A DNA stretch of 64,000 nt from an uncultured Aquimarina sp. (GCA_947498765.1 CANMLG010000016.1:124001-188000); one strand, 5' to 3'. Counted from the stretch's first letter, positions 32,281 through 41,311 are shown. The notes: generated by a model not told the origin, from the letters alone. A program made the numbers and translations.

Positions 32281-32776
32281 AGACGTTATACTCAATTTTA
32301 GAAACAATCCAACTGGATCACTAGACACTTTCTGGTTTTATGATCTTATTAATGTCTGTTGCTCAATACAAAAAACGTAGCCTTTAAATTTTTGTTAGTA
32401 AATCGTATAAGTATTCAAATTATCCATTTAGATACAATTTTCTGACGAAAACTACTCCTTTTAAATTTTTAATACTGGTATAAAATTATATCGAATTCAT
32501 CTTAATCAATAAAAAAATAGTTGAGATGGAGGTAATTGGTATTGATTACTTCATTTTCTTTCTAAAAGAGCACTTAGATTAGGCTTGCTAGGTTGAAATC
32601 TGTAAAATGCTAAAAAAAATATTCCCTTTTAAAGTTTGTAATTCACTTTCAATAAAAGAAATGCCTATTATTTAAAGTACATTCCTTTTTAAAACAGGGA
32701 TTTCGGGTTCACTTCATTTTTTTTTATACAGTCTGACTATGGAAGTAGTTTTACAGTACTAAATAAAAAATATATA

Positions 32777-34204
32777 ATGAAAAATTTAAAAGTTAGTGTA
32801 ATGATGTTAGCAAGTATGCTCATCATATCATGTCAAGATGATGATACAACAGTTGAAGATGTATTAAATCCAGAACAAGAAGAAAATGTAATTCCTAGTG
32901 TTGAAACTACAACATTTGATGTCAGTATAAGGAATACAGTAAACATTTTAAATACAATAGTATTTAATACACCAGAAGGAGCTACAGCACCTGGGCCAGC
33001 GGGAGCTAAAGATGCTTATTATTCAATAAAATTTAAAGCAGTACCAGGAACCTATTTAAGTTTTGCAACTATGCAAGCAGCAAGTAATGATTGGTTTTTT
33101 GCTCCAAAAGAATCAGGAGTAAAATTGTTTGATGCTGCTGGTGCACCAGTAACGGGTGATATTACAAATCAAATTTATCTTTGGGATTCAGGGACTGAAA
33201 ATGAAGATCCAGCGTTTATTGCTACTGTGCAGGAAGGACCAGCTTCGGGTGAGCCTGATCCAAACAATAAAGTACGTGTGGTTAAAGAAGACATAACTCC
33301 GTATATGAAAGCAGAGTTACTATGGGATGCTACAACTAACTATTTTACTTTAAATTTAATCAATTTGGTAGGAGGTAATGCCGCTAAACCAATAGTTCTT
33401 ACTCCAGGAGTAGTGGTTTTACATGCTCAAAAGGCACCATTATTTACTGTTGGAGAAGTTGATAGGGGAGTAGGTTTAAAAGAAATTGCAGAAGATGGTA
33501 TGCCGAAAAAATTATATGATTGGTTTACAGAAGAAGGAACAACTAAAGGCGCTTTTTTAAGAATGTCAGCTTCATTAGTTAAATTTTCACCAGCATTAAT
33601 TTATGCTTTTAATGGAGCAGAAGGAGCAAAAGATCCATTTTTCACTCAAGGAGAACCAGCTAAGCAAAATAGTGGATTGGAAGAATTAGCGGAAGATGGA
33701 AATAGAAGTATAGCTTATAATTATTTAAAAGAAGAGCTTAAAATACCTGTAGCGGCAAGTAGTGAAGAAATGCCAATAGGACCGGGTGAAGCATTTACAT
33801 TTACTATTGAAGTGCCTACAAATAAGGATTATAAATTTAGTTTAGTAACTATGATGGTACCTTCTAATGACTGGTTTATAAGTCATAATACAGCAGGTTT
33901 AGACTTATTTGATAGTGAGGGAGCACCATTAACTTATGAAGCTGCAGGGACTAAAACGTATTTATACGATGCAGGAACGGAGGTTGATCAACCTATAGGT
34001 ATAGGGAATTATCAAGCATCAATTCAAATGGGACCAAATGAAGGGCCAGTTGATGAAGATAATAGTATACGTAGAGTACCAATGATTATGGATGGACAGT
34101 TTGGAAAAGGATCTGTAATTGGCGGAGGTGCTGGAGTAGTATGGAATAATGATCCAAGAGGAGGTTACAATTTTATTGAAATTGATATTGTGCCAAGAAA
34201 GTAA
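32777..34204 (+). CDS. Spondin-domain lipoprotein with two spondin-like domains
   Basis: Lipobox ..LIISCQDDD; two NDWFFAP/NDWFISH..DLFDxxGAPxT blocks. Confidence 0.85.
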   Translation: MKNLKVSVMMLASMLIISCQDDDTTVEDVLNPEQEENVIPSVETTTFDVSIRNTVNILNTIVFNTPEGATAPGPAGAKDAYYSIKFKAVPGTYLSFATMQAASNDWFFAPKESGVKLFDAAGAPVTGDITNQIYLWDSGTENEDPAFIATVQEGPASGEPDPNNKVRVVKEDITPYMKAELLWDATTNYFTLNLINLVGGNAAKPIVLTPGVVVLHAQKAPLFTVGEVDRGVGLKEIAEDGMPKKLYDWFTEEGTTKGAFLRMSASLVKFSPALIYAFNGAEGAKDPFFTQGEPAKQNSGLEELAEDGNRSIAYNYLKEELKIPVAASSEEMPIGPGEAFTFTIEVPTNKDYKFSLVTMMVPSNDWFISHNTAGLDLFDSEGAPLTYEAAGTKTYLYDAGTEVDQPIGIGNYQASIQMGPNEGPVDEDNSIRRVPMIMDGQFGKGSVIGGGAGVVWNNDPRGGYNFIEIDIVPRK

Positions 34205-34236
34205 AAGTTAGTTTTTTTGTTTATAGTTATGATTGT

Positions 34237-34273
34237 AAAACAGGCTGCCTTTTAAAAGGCAGTCTGTTTTTTA
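34237..34273 (+). terminator. Terminator after spondin-domain gene
   Basis: AAACAGGCTGCCTTTTAAAAGGCAGTCTGTTTTTT. Confidence 0.85.
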
Positions 34274-34298
34274 TTTTGAGAGAGTGTAAAATTAAAGA

Positions 34299-34375
34299 AG
34301 AGCCGTATGATGGGAGACTATCACGTACGGTTCTGTGAGAGGTTTAGGGGTGAGAATCCCCTTTACCTACTCGAC
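34299..34375 (+). ncRNA. Truncated group II intron: domains V-VI only
   Basis: GAGCCGTATGAT..ATCACGTACGGTTC + DVI ending CCTACTCGAC; two differences from 3' end of the intron at 36546-37239. Confidence 0.85.
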
Positions 34376-34376
34376 T

Positions 34377-35000
34377 TTATATCCGTTTAATTTCTTTTTG
34401 AATTTTTCTTTTTGAGTTCTCAAATATTTCTCCTCCAAATTCTTCATTGTCTAGTGAAATTGTGGTAATATCTTTTATTCCCATTATTCCGAACACAAAT
34501 TTAAGGTAAGTTGTTTGGAAGTTCATATGCTGATTTTTTTCATTTTCTCCATAACCTGTGTCTCCACGACTTGATAGAATGAACATTTTTTTATTTTTTA
34601 AAAGACCTACATAATCTCCATCTGGCTTTCCTGAACGAAATTCCCACGTTTCATTTATGCGCATAAGTTGGTCAATATATGATTTTAAACCACTAGGAAT
34701 TGACCAATTGTACATTGGTGTTGCGAGAACATATATATTATGCTCTTTAAATTCTTTAATTAGTATGTCACTAAATTCAACGCCAGATTGATTTTCTTTA
34801 GTCCTGTCTTTGGGGTTAACAAACGCACTTGAAATCCATTTTTCATTTATGGCAGGAATTTCTTCTAGTCCAACTTCTCGAAAGGAAAATGTGTCTTTTG
34901 GATTTTTATTTCTCCAGTTTTTTAGAAATAGTTTTGTTAATTCTCGACTGTGCGATTTTTCATTTCGTACACTTGAATTAATGATAAGTACTTTGTTCAT
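34377..35000 (-). CDS. NAD(P)H:FMN oxidoreductase / azoreductase-like flavodoxin-fold protein
   Basis: NSSVRNEKSHSRELTKLF, ATPMYNWSIPSGLKSYIDQLMR, SSRGDTGYG. Confidence 0.85.
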   Translation of the reverse strand: MNKVLIINSSVRNEKSHSRELTKLFLKNWRNKNPKDTFSFREVGLEEIPAINEKWISSAFVNPKDRTKENQSGVEFSDILIKEFKEHNIYVLATPMYNWSIPSGLKSYIDQLMRINETWEFRSGKPDGDYVGLLKNKKMFILSSRGDTGYGENEKNQHMNFQTTYLKFVFGIMGIKDITTISLDNEEFGGEIFENSKRKIQKEIKRI

Positions 35001-35063
35001 TTTTTTAATTTTGAATGATGATACAAAGTTCGTTATCGTAATATAGATAAATATTGACCTAGT

Positions 35064-35645
35064 TTAAGATGACTTATATTTTTTACAAATTCTACTTAAA
35101 AACTCAGCAGTAATACCTAAATATGAGGCAATTAAGTATTGTGGTACTTTATCAGTTATTTTTGGATAATTTTCTATAAAATTCGCATATCGTTGTTCTG
35201 CATCTAGTACATTATCTTCTATTATTCTTTTTTGTAAACTTCCTAAATACTTTTCAAGTATGATTCTGAAAAAGCGTTCAAGCTTGGGGATTTGTTTTAA
35301 CATTTCTTGAAAAGAATCGTAACGAATTTGTAATAATTCAGTTTGCTCAATTGCTTGAATGTTATAAATTGAAGGTTTTTGTTTCTGAAAGCTATCAATA
35401 TCTGTTGCCCACCAATTTTCAATTGCAAAATAGAGTATTTCTTCTTTTCCTGTTTTAGAATTTATGTAAAAAGCTTTTAAAGTTCCACTAACCACAAAAT
35501 TGTCAGTTCTGCAAATTTCTCCATTTCTTAACAAGTATTCTCCTTTTTTAAGCGTTTTTTCTGTCCAAAAATTCTCAATTAGATTTTGCTCTTCAGAATT
35601 CAATTCAATGTGATCTGAAATCGACTTTATTAGAGGTTTTTTCAT
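35064..35645 (-). CDS. Crp/Fnr-family transcriptional regulator (ORF extends to 35660)
   Basis: KKGEYLLRNGEICRTDNFVVSGTLKAFY..., C-terminal ..VPQYLIASYLGITAEFLSRICKKY. Confidence 0.88.
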   Translation of the reverse strand: MKKPLIKSISDHIELNSEEQNLIENFWTEKTLKKGEYLLRNGEICRTDNFVVSGTLKAFYINSKTGKEEILYFAIENWWATDIDSFQKQKPSIYNIQAIEQTELLQIRYDSFQEMLKQIPKLERFFRIILEKYLGSLQKRIIEDNVLDAEQRYANFIENYPKITDKVPQYLIASYLGITAEFLSRICKKYKSS

Positions 35646-35650
35646 AATTA

Positions 35651-35774
35651 TTGCCAACATTGCAACACTCCAAAATCATCATTATCATGAAATAAAAAGA
35701 CAAAAAATATCGTATTTTTATAACCTAGGATTTAACGAAAAGGCTTTACATAGGATATAGTGTTGTGTGTTCGT
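35651..35774 (-). repeat. attC-like palindrome 1 (degenerate)
   Basis: TTGCCAACATTGCAACACT...ATAGTGTTGTGTGTTCG. Confidence 0.5.
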
Positions 35775-35791
35775 TTATTTTTGTGTTTCTA

Positions 35792-36331
35792 TTACATTTT
35801 TGCACTAATGTAATATATCATTTCATTTTCAACATCAAGAAAAATCAGTTGAGCTGAGGAAGGGGTAACACCATTAAAGTATGTGCTCCAAGGATATAAA
35901 TAATAATTAGATTGTTCCATTTTTTTAGGAAACCACGGTATTTCATATGTCCAACCGTCTATAAAAGAAACTGATTTGTCTAAAATATCAGGTAGTTTAT
36001 CACACCTATACCACTTATAATTTTTACGATTAGTTATGTCATCAATACTTACATTATTTAGTTTTATAGCATAAGCATCTAAATGGTCTCCAGTGAATGA
36101 TCTTGCCGATTCATAACTATTTATTACTTTATTAATTCTATCATCACCAATACCACACCAATTTAAAACAAATCCAACATCAGATTTTGTAGCTTTATTA
36201 ACTTTATTCTTATTGAAAAGGGTAAAACTCAATGATGAATAGATAAAAATTATAATTAGACTTAATATCGTAAAACCTCCGATAATTGCTAGTCCATTAT
36301 AAGCCCATTTTAGCAATTTATTTTTATTCAC
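35792..36331 (-). CDS. Hypothetical single-TM protein (cassette gene)
   Basis: 179 aa ORF bounded by GTTGTGTGTTCG / ATGACACACAAC cores. Confidence 0.65.
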   Translation of the reverse strand: MNKNKLLKWAYNGLAIIGGFTILSLIIIFIYSSLSFTLFNKNKVNKATKSDVGFVLNWCGIGDDRINKVINSYESARSFTGDHLDAYAIKLNNVSIDDITNRKNYKWYRCDKLPDILDKSVSFIDGWTYEIPWFPKKMEQSNYYLYPWSTYFNGVTPSSAQLIFLDVENEMIYYISAKM

Positions 36332-36353
36332 AATATTTATCTATTTGATTTTA

Positions 36354-36545
36354 ATGACACACAACGTTTAATGTAAATGTCAGTGCGAGTAGAAGTGCGA
36401 TGCACTTCGCCCGTAGCACGAGCAAATACTTTTGTTTAAGTGCAAATTTAATGTTTAAGAGCTTAATAAAAAAGTATTTGCGATTCGGTAGACAATAACC
36501 ACCTTCGCGCGGCACCAATGCCCAAGCATTGCATTTACATATTGT
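36354..36545 (-). repeat. attC-like palindrome 2, interrupted by group II intron at its right core (continues at 37240)
   Basis: ACACACAAC..ATGTAAATG...GCAAATACTTTTG...AAAAGTATTTGC...GCATTTACATATTGT|intron|TACAAAAT. Confidence 0.75.
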
Positions 36546-37239
36546 GTGTGCCTTGAATGGTAAATATAGTTCATTTAAAGAATGTCCCAAAGGGTGCGAG
36601 TCCCTGATACGAGGAAGTAACGCTCCTAAGTAAAGCAAGTGGCAAGGTTGATTGGGGTGACCCAATGACTGAAGTAAGCCAGACTGCGTGGTCGGTTCTG
36701 AGGGATACTTTTTTATGAGGTTTTATGAAATAAAACCAAATGTCTAGTAGACATTTGAATAAATAAAGCGGTGATGTGGCTGGTAGATATGAGGCTGTAA
36801 GGTTGGATAAGTAGGCACATAACTGCAACGTTCCAAACGTTTTTTTTAAACGATAACCGAAGCAGTAGATTAAGTATCATTAGCGAACCGCCATAAAGGT
36901 AGCATGACTTTTATCTAGGCATTTTTCCGGAACGCAGGAAGCCTGATTAAGGTGTTAAAGGGAACCATCAAGTAGGCAGTACCTACAAGACTATTACCAA
37001 TATTTAATCAGGTGGCGGATAAACTCGTAGTAATGTTGAATCACCTGTAATGGGTGAGGAGTGAAGGGGTTTAATTATGCTGTTTATGATTTAATTACAA
37101 CTTTTATTAGTAAGAGGATGATTTTTAAAGAAAAGACAAAGCCATTAATTGGCTGCATAATAAGAGCCGTATGATGAGAGACTATCACGTACGGTTCTGT
37201 GAGAGGTTTAGGGGTGAGATTCCCCTTTACCTACTCGAC
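36546..37239 (+). ncRNA. ORF-less group II intron (self-splicing ribozyme), ~694 nt
   Basis: 5' GTGTGCC (GUGYG); conserved DI segments AAAGGGTGCGAGTCCC and GAAGTAAC; 34 nt domain V GAGCCGTATGATGAGAGACTATCACGTACGGTTC; DVI ending CTACTCGAC. No RT ORF. Confidence 0.88.
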
Positions 37240-37248
37240 TACAAAATG

Positions 37249-37956
37249 TTAATATTTTATACTCTCTTTTTTCATCGTTAAAACTATGTATTCTGCGATA
37301 TTAGGGTTATCAATAAAAATATTTATTTTATTTTGCACTCCAAATACACTGAACGAATTACCAGGTATATTGCTAGTATTACCAAATTGAGTAGTAGATG
37401 AAAATGAAGAATTACTATCCCAGCTAGTATTTGTATTTACAGGATCCCAATGTTCAAAATCAGCAGCAAATGATGCTCTTATATAGTAGATTTCTCCATT
37501 TGAAGGTTTAATTACTATTTTGTTTTTTTTGTCCAAGCTCCAGTTGTAAGAGTGAATTTCACCAGCTTTTACTTTGTGAACGAAATAACTTTTAGTTTTC
37601 ACATTAATAAACTTTTCTCCATTATAATTGACAACACAAGCCAGAGCTGACCCAGTATAGACGTATGGTCTATAAAAGTATATATGAGCGTATCCTGTTT
37701 CTGGTTTTTCTATTGCCATTTTTGTTGGATTATCTATAACATCTATATCAGTAATTTTTACATCAGTAAATTTGAATATATTTTTCTTTTTAGGGGATTC
37801 TTTTCCTTCCAATATGTACTCAATTCTTTTTCCTTTTAGACCGATCACCTTACAATTTAAAGTATCCAACTCCTTTGTAACAAGGTAATCTTTGTAAGAC
37901 TGAGAATATGTTGAAAAAACTGTAGTAAGAAATAGAATGAAGCCTATATATTTCAT
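37249..37956 (-). CDS. Hypothetical secreted protein with DUF2846-like segment (cassette gene)
   Basis: Signal peptide; YAHIYFYRPYVYTGSALACVVNYNGEKF. Confidence 0.65.
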   Translation of the reverse strand: MKYIGFILFLTTVFSTYSQSYKDYLVTKELDTLNCKVIGLKGKRIEYILEGKESPKKKNIFKFTDVKITDIDVIDNPTKMAIEKPETGYAHIYFYRPYVYTGSALACVVNYNGEKFINVKTKSYFVHKVKAGEIHSYNWSLDKKNKIVIKPSNGEIYYIRASFAADFEHWDPVNTNTSWDSNSSFSSTTQFGNTSNIPGNSFSVFGVQNKINIFIDNPNIAEYIVLTMKKESIKY

Positions 37957-37975
37957 AAATAATATTTTGTAACGT

Positions 37976-39599
37976 CAGTTTGTCTAAAAACCTCCGTTTG
38001 TAGATTTATTAAGCTAATATAAGCTGATTTAAGGAGGATTTATATTTAAAGGTATTAGTTTTTGTGATTAAATACAGTGTCCTTAAAAAGTCTCTTTTAA
38101 TGGCAGTAAAGTCAATTATCTTGGAAGAATGATGAATCCTACTTTTGAAGTAGGATTTTAGCATGTTTTTGTCCACAATATTAAAGATTCTTTTCAAATT
38201 ATAGCAAGTAAATATAAATCCAATTTCTGCACTGGCTCTATAAATATATTTTTTTGTTGAGATATATGAAAATCCCCATTGTCGCTTTATAGTGCCATAA
38301 GGATGTTCTACAATTTGTTGTCTTTTTCGGTATAGTTCTTTGTTGTTTTCAATCCGCTGTTTATTTTCCTCAATGAGATGTTGGTACTCGCTTCGTTGTA
38401 TTCCTTTTCCATATTTAGCTTTGGTGCACTTGGTTTTTACGGGGCAGTCTTTACATTTTTTAGTGGTATATCTTTTAAATTTATAGGTTTTAGCAGAATG
38501 CCATTTTCCAGTTGTAGTTAGTGTTTCCCCTTGTGGACATATATAGGTATCATTGTTTGGATCATAATTGAAGTTAGCGACATTGTATTTAGGATCAGGA
38601 GCTTGATTGGGTACATTTGGTATAGCTACCATTACATCGATTCCTAATTGATCAGCGATTCCAAATTCACTACCAGTATGATATCCTTTGTCATAAAGGG
38701 CAGTGAAGTTAGTGTGATTTAAGATTTTCGAAGCGCGCTCTAACATGTGTCCCATGGCTTTTCCATCATTTGTATTAGTTACTTTAAAATCAATAGGGAT
38801 GTTATGTTTATCATCTACTGTAGTTTGTATATTATAGGCTATTTCTGTAATATTATTGCGTGTAATCATGTGGCGACTATCGGGATCGCTAGTTGATATT
38901 TGTGGTTCACCACTATCTTTGAGTTGTTTTTCTATCTGCTTGTATTGTAATTTGCGTTGTTGTTGCTGTTCTACCTCTTGCCTGATCCGTTGTGAATGCT
39001 CATCATTACTATCTAGCTCGTTTTCATATTGCTGCAATTTCTTGTCAATATAGTCTAGATGTCTGTCGATTTTCTTTTGGTTATAATTATTCTTCTTACT
39101 GTTTTGAGCTCTTAACTTGGTACTATCGCCAGCAATTAAGTTGCCACCAATAAGCTCGAAGTGTTTTGCTATCGATACAGTTGCCTTGAATACCTTTCGT
39201 ATAGCTTTGGAGTTATCTCTTCTAAAATTTGAAATGGTATTGTGATCTGGTTGTAATTCTTTTAAAAGCCACATCACTTCAATATTACGTTTGCAATTTT
39301 TTTCTAAATCTCGAGAGGATCGAGTTTTATTCATGTATCCATAAATATATAATTTCAATAAATCACTAGGGTGATAGGCAGGTCTTCCATTTTCTTTAAA
39401 GCTAGTTTTAAAGCCATAATCTAATAAATCAATACTATCTACAAAGAGATCAATAAGGCGAACTTCATTGTCATAATCAATGACTGATTCAAGAGATAAA
39501 GGAAAAAGTAAGGCTTGATTTCTGTCGGTTCCTACTATAAATTTCATATAATTAAAATACAAAATTTAATACAGATATAAAAGGTTTTTAGACAGTCTG
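37976..39599. mobile_element. IS1182-family insertion sequence, 1624 bp, 4 bp TSD (ACGT)
   Basis: Imperfect TIRs CAGTTTGTCTAAAAACCT / CAGACTGTCTAAAAACCT; ACGT at 37972-37975 and 39600-39603; contains transposase. Confidence 0.9.
38009..39547 (-). CDS. IS1182-family transposase (ORF track start 39562)
   Basis: GRPAYHPSDLLKLYIYGYMNKTRSSRDLEKNCKRN, DHNTISNFRR, ADDE-type core, C-terminal VEHPYGTIKRQWG. Confidence 0.92.
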   Translation of the reverse strand: MKFIVGTDRNQALLFPLSLESVIDYDNEVRLIDLFVDSIDLLDYGFKTSFKENGRPAYHPSDLLKLYIYGYMNKTRSSRDLEKNCKRNIEVMWLLKELQPDHNTISNFRRDNSKAIRKVFKATVSIAKHFELIGGNLIAGDSTKLRAQNSKKNNYNQKKIDRHLDYIDKKLQQYENELDSNDEHSQRIRQEVEQQQQRKLQYKQIEKQLKDSGEPQISTSDPDSRHMITRNNITEIAYNIQTTVDDKHNIPIDFKVTNTNDGKAMGHMLERASKILNHTNFTALYDKGYHTGSEFGIADQLGIDVMVAIPNVPNQAPDPKYNVANFNYDPNNDTYICPQGETLTTTGKWHSAKTYKFKRYTTKKCKDCPVKTKCTKAKYGKGIQRSEYQHLIEENKQRIENNKELYRKRQQIVEHPYGTIKRQWGFSYISTKKYIYRASAEIGFIFTCYNLKRIFNIVDKNMLKSYFKSRIHHSSKIIDFTAIKRDFLRTLYLITKTNTFKYKSSLNQLILA

Positions 39600-39793
39600 A
39601 CGTTCAGTATAAGAAACGTAGGACAGATGATAAGCACTTTCGTTTCGATTTATTACTTAGCTAAATATAAATATTTTGCTTTTATCTTTTCTTCTATAAA
39701 CGTCAAATTTTATATTTAGCGGACTTTGTTAATATGCAAAGACCTTTCGATTAAGCACAAACGCCCTATGTTTTTTATACCTTGTTAGCGGTA
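39600..39793 (-). repeat. attC-like palindrome 3 (left core split by the IS)
   Basis: GTATAAGAAACGTAGG...CCCTATGTTTTTTATAC dyad; strongly similar to 40763-40965. Confidence 0.8.
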
Positions 39794-40747
39794 TTATTTA
39801 ACCTTATGAGCCTTATTCATTTTAATAAATCGGGCGGTCATAAGTTGTAGCAAATATTGACCTTCTAATTCTGTTTGGTATTGGGCACATTGATCAATTG
39901 AAAAAGATTGATTTTCATTAATCTTATGATTCATGTGATAGATTGAATATAGCTTTTTTCTTTTGCTAATTAATTTGACTTTCGCTAATCTCTTATTAAG
40001 TAGTATGTCAAGTTCTTCAAACCCGATTGGTGAATGATTGAATCTAAATCCCTTAGTTCCTTCTCCAGCATTTGAAAAAGTGAAATTCAACTTTGATTTA
40101 TCTTCAAAAAGCATAATCAGAGAATCTCCTTTTGCTAATGTTATATCTTCATTTCTTGAATTAAATGAGGCATAGACATACCCGTTATAATTAACTAACG
40201 ATAATCCTAAATATTCATGTGCTAAAGTTGCTTGGTCAAGGTAAAGTTTGAAGTATTCAGATTCTTCCGATGCTACTTTTGTGATTTTTATTGTTTTTGC
40301 ATCTGTAAATTCATCTTCTAGATAGCTAACTTCCGTTTGTTCGAGCTTTGGTCTATTTTGTTCAAGAAGCTTCGAGTTTAACGTATTATCGTCCTCGATT
40401 TTTTGTACAAAAAGAAGTTCATCATTCAAGCCAATTCTTGTTTCTTTCCTCACTAAGAAATTATCTATTTTCCCACCATATGGAAGGTTAACATATAGAA
40501 GTCCACTACCATGAATTTTTGAACCTAAAATGAATAAAGTTTGATTCGCTTTAAAATACTCTCCCTCGTTAACCTTGATTTCCGAAAGTTCAAATTGATC
40601 AGTTTCAGGAATATCTTCACTTAATAGTTTAGAGTAATTATCCTTATTTAAATAAACCAATTCTTGACCTTCTTTTACCTTTAGTTTTTCTACGGGCTTT
40701 TTGAGGGTCTTTTTATTTTTTGATTTGAATAATTGGAAAATCTTCAT
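39794..40747 (-). CDS. Hypothetical protein with biotinyl/lipoyl-like domain (cassette gene)
   Basis: VNEGEYFKANQTLFILGSKIHGSGLLYVNLPYGGKIDNFLVRKETRIGLNDELLFVQ. Confidence 0.65.
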   Translation of the reverse strand: MKIFQLFKSKNKKTLKKPVEKLKVKEGQELVYLNKDNYSKLLSEDIPETDQFELSEIKVNEGEYFKANQTLFILGSKIHGSGLLYVNLPYGGKIDNFLVRKETRIGLNDELLFVQKIEDDNTLNSKLLEQNRPKLEQTEVSYLEDEFTDAKTIKITKVASEESEYFKLYLDQATLAHEYLGLSLVNYNGYVYASFNSRNEDITLAKGDSLIMLFEDKSKLNFTFSNAGEGTKGFRFNHSPIGFEELDILLNKRLAKVKLISKRKKLYSIYHMNHKINENQSFSIDQCAQYQTELEGQYLLQLMTARFIKMNKAHKVK

Positions 40748-40762
40748 TTTGATAGTGTATTA

Positions 40763-40965
40763 CCGCTAACGTCTCGTATAAGAAACGTAGGGCAGGTGAT
40801 AAGCACTATCGTTTCGGTTTGTTACTTAGCTAAATATAAATATTTTGCTTTTATCTTTTCTACTATAAATGCCAAATTTTATATTTAGCGAACTTTATTA
40901 ATAAACACAGACCTTTCGGTTTAACACAAATGCCTTATGTTTTTTATACCCTGTTGTGTGTAGTG
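40763..40965 (-). repeat. attC-like palindrome 4
   Basis: CGCTAACGTCTCGTATAAGAAACGTAGGGCA...TGCCTTATGTTTTTTATACCCTGTTGTGTGTAGTG. Confidence 0.8.
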
Positions 40966-40969
40966 TTTT

Positions 40970-41311
40970 TTAGCATTTTTCTATTATTGATTTCCCTTTT
41001 GATTTGTCTCCAGAAGTCCATTCCCACGTTTCGTAAAGTCGAATTTTTCCATTAGTCAAGATTTCTGGCTTGGAAAAACAGATTCCAGTCATTAATTGTC
41101 CTTTCTCATTTACTTGGTGATAACGCATTTCAATATTACCATTTTCGTCTACCAATCCGATTAAATGTCCTTTTTGAATTTTTCCTCCGAAATATTCTGA
41201 AGTCAAAATTTCCCCATTTTGTTTATATTCAAAAATTGTTTCTTCAGTCGTTTCTCCGTTTTGAGTATTTTGTACAGGTCTAAATTTCTTATTGTTGTAA
41301 TTTATTTTCAA
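40970..41311 (-). CDS. Small hypothetical protein (MORN-like/n-acetylglutamate-synthase-labelled family)
   Basis: GKIQKGHLIGLVDENGNIEMRYHQVNEKGQLMTGICFSKPEI. Confidence 0.65.
   Translation of the reverse strand: MKINYNNKKFRPVQNTQNGETTEETIFEYKQNGEILTSEYFGGKIQKGHLIGLVDENGNIEMRYHQVNEKGQLMTGICFSKPEILTNGKIRLYETWEWTSGDKSKGKSIIEKC

Noticed and set aside
36351-36828. ORFs 36351..36665 and 36571..36828 (104 and 85 aa, minus)
   Set aside because: They lie antisense over the attC-like palindrome and the group II intron 5' domain; composition and overlap indicate non-coding RNA/repeat DNA.
36546-37239. Intron-encoded reverse transcriptase
   Set aside because: The ~60-80 nt between the DIII-like region and domain V has no room for an IEP and no RT motif in any frame; the element is ORF-less.
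38009-39562. Transposase as the mobiliser of the cassette array
   Set aside because: Its own TIRs and ACGT duplication show it inserted into a pre-existing attC-like site, so it is a passenger.
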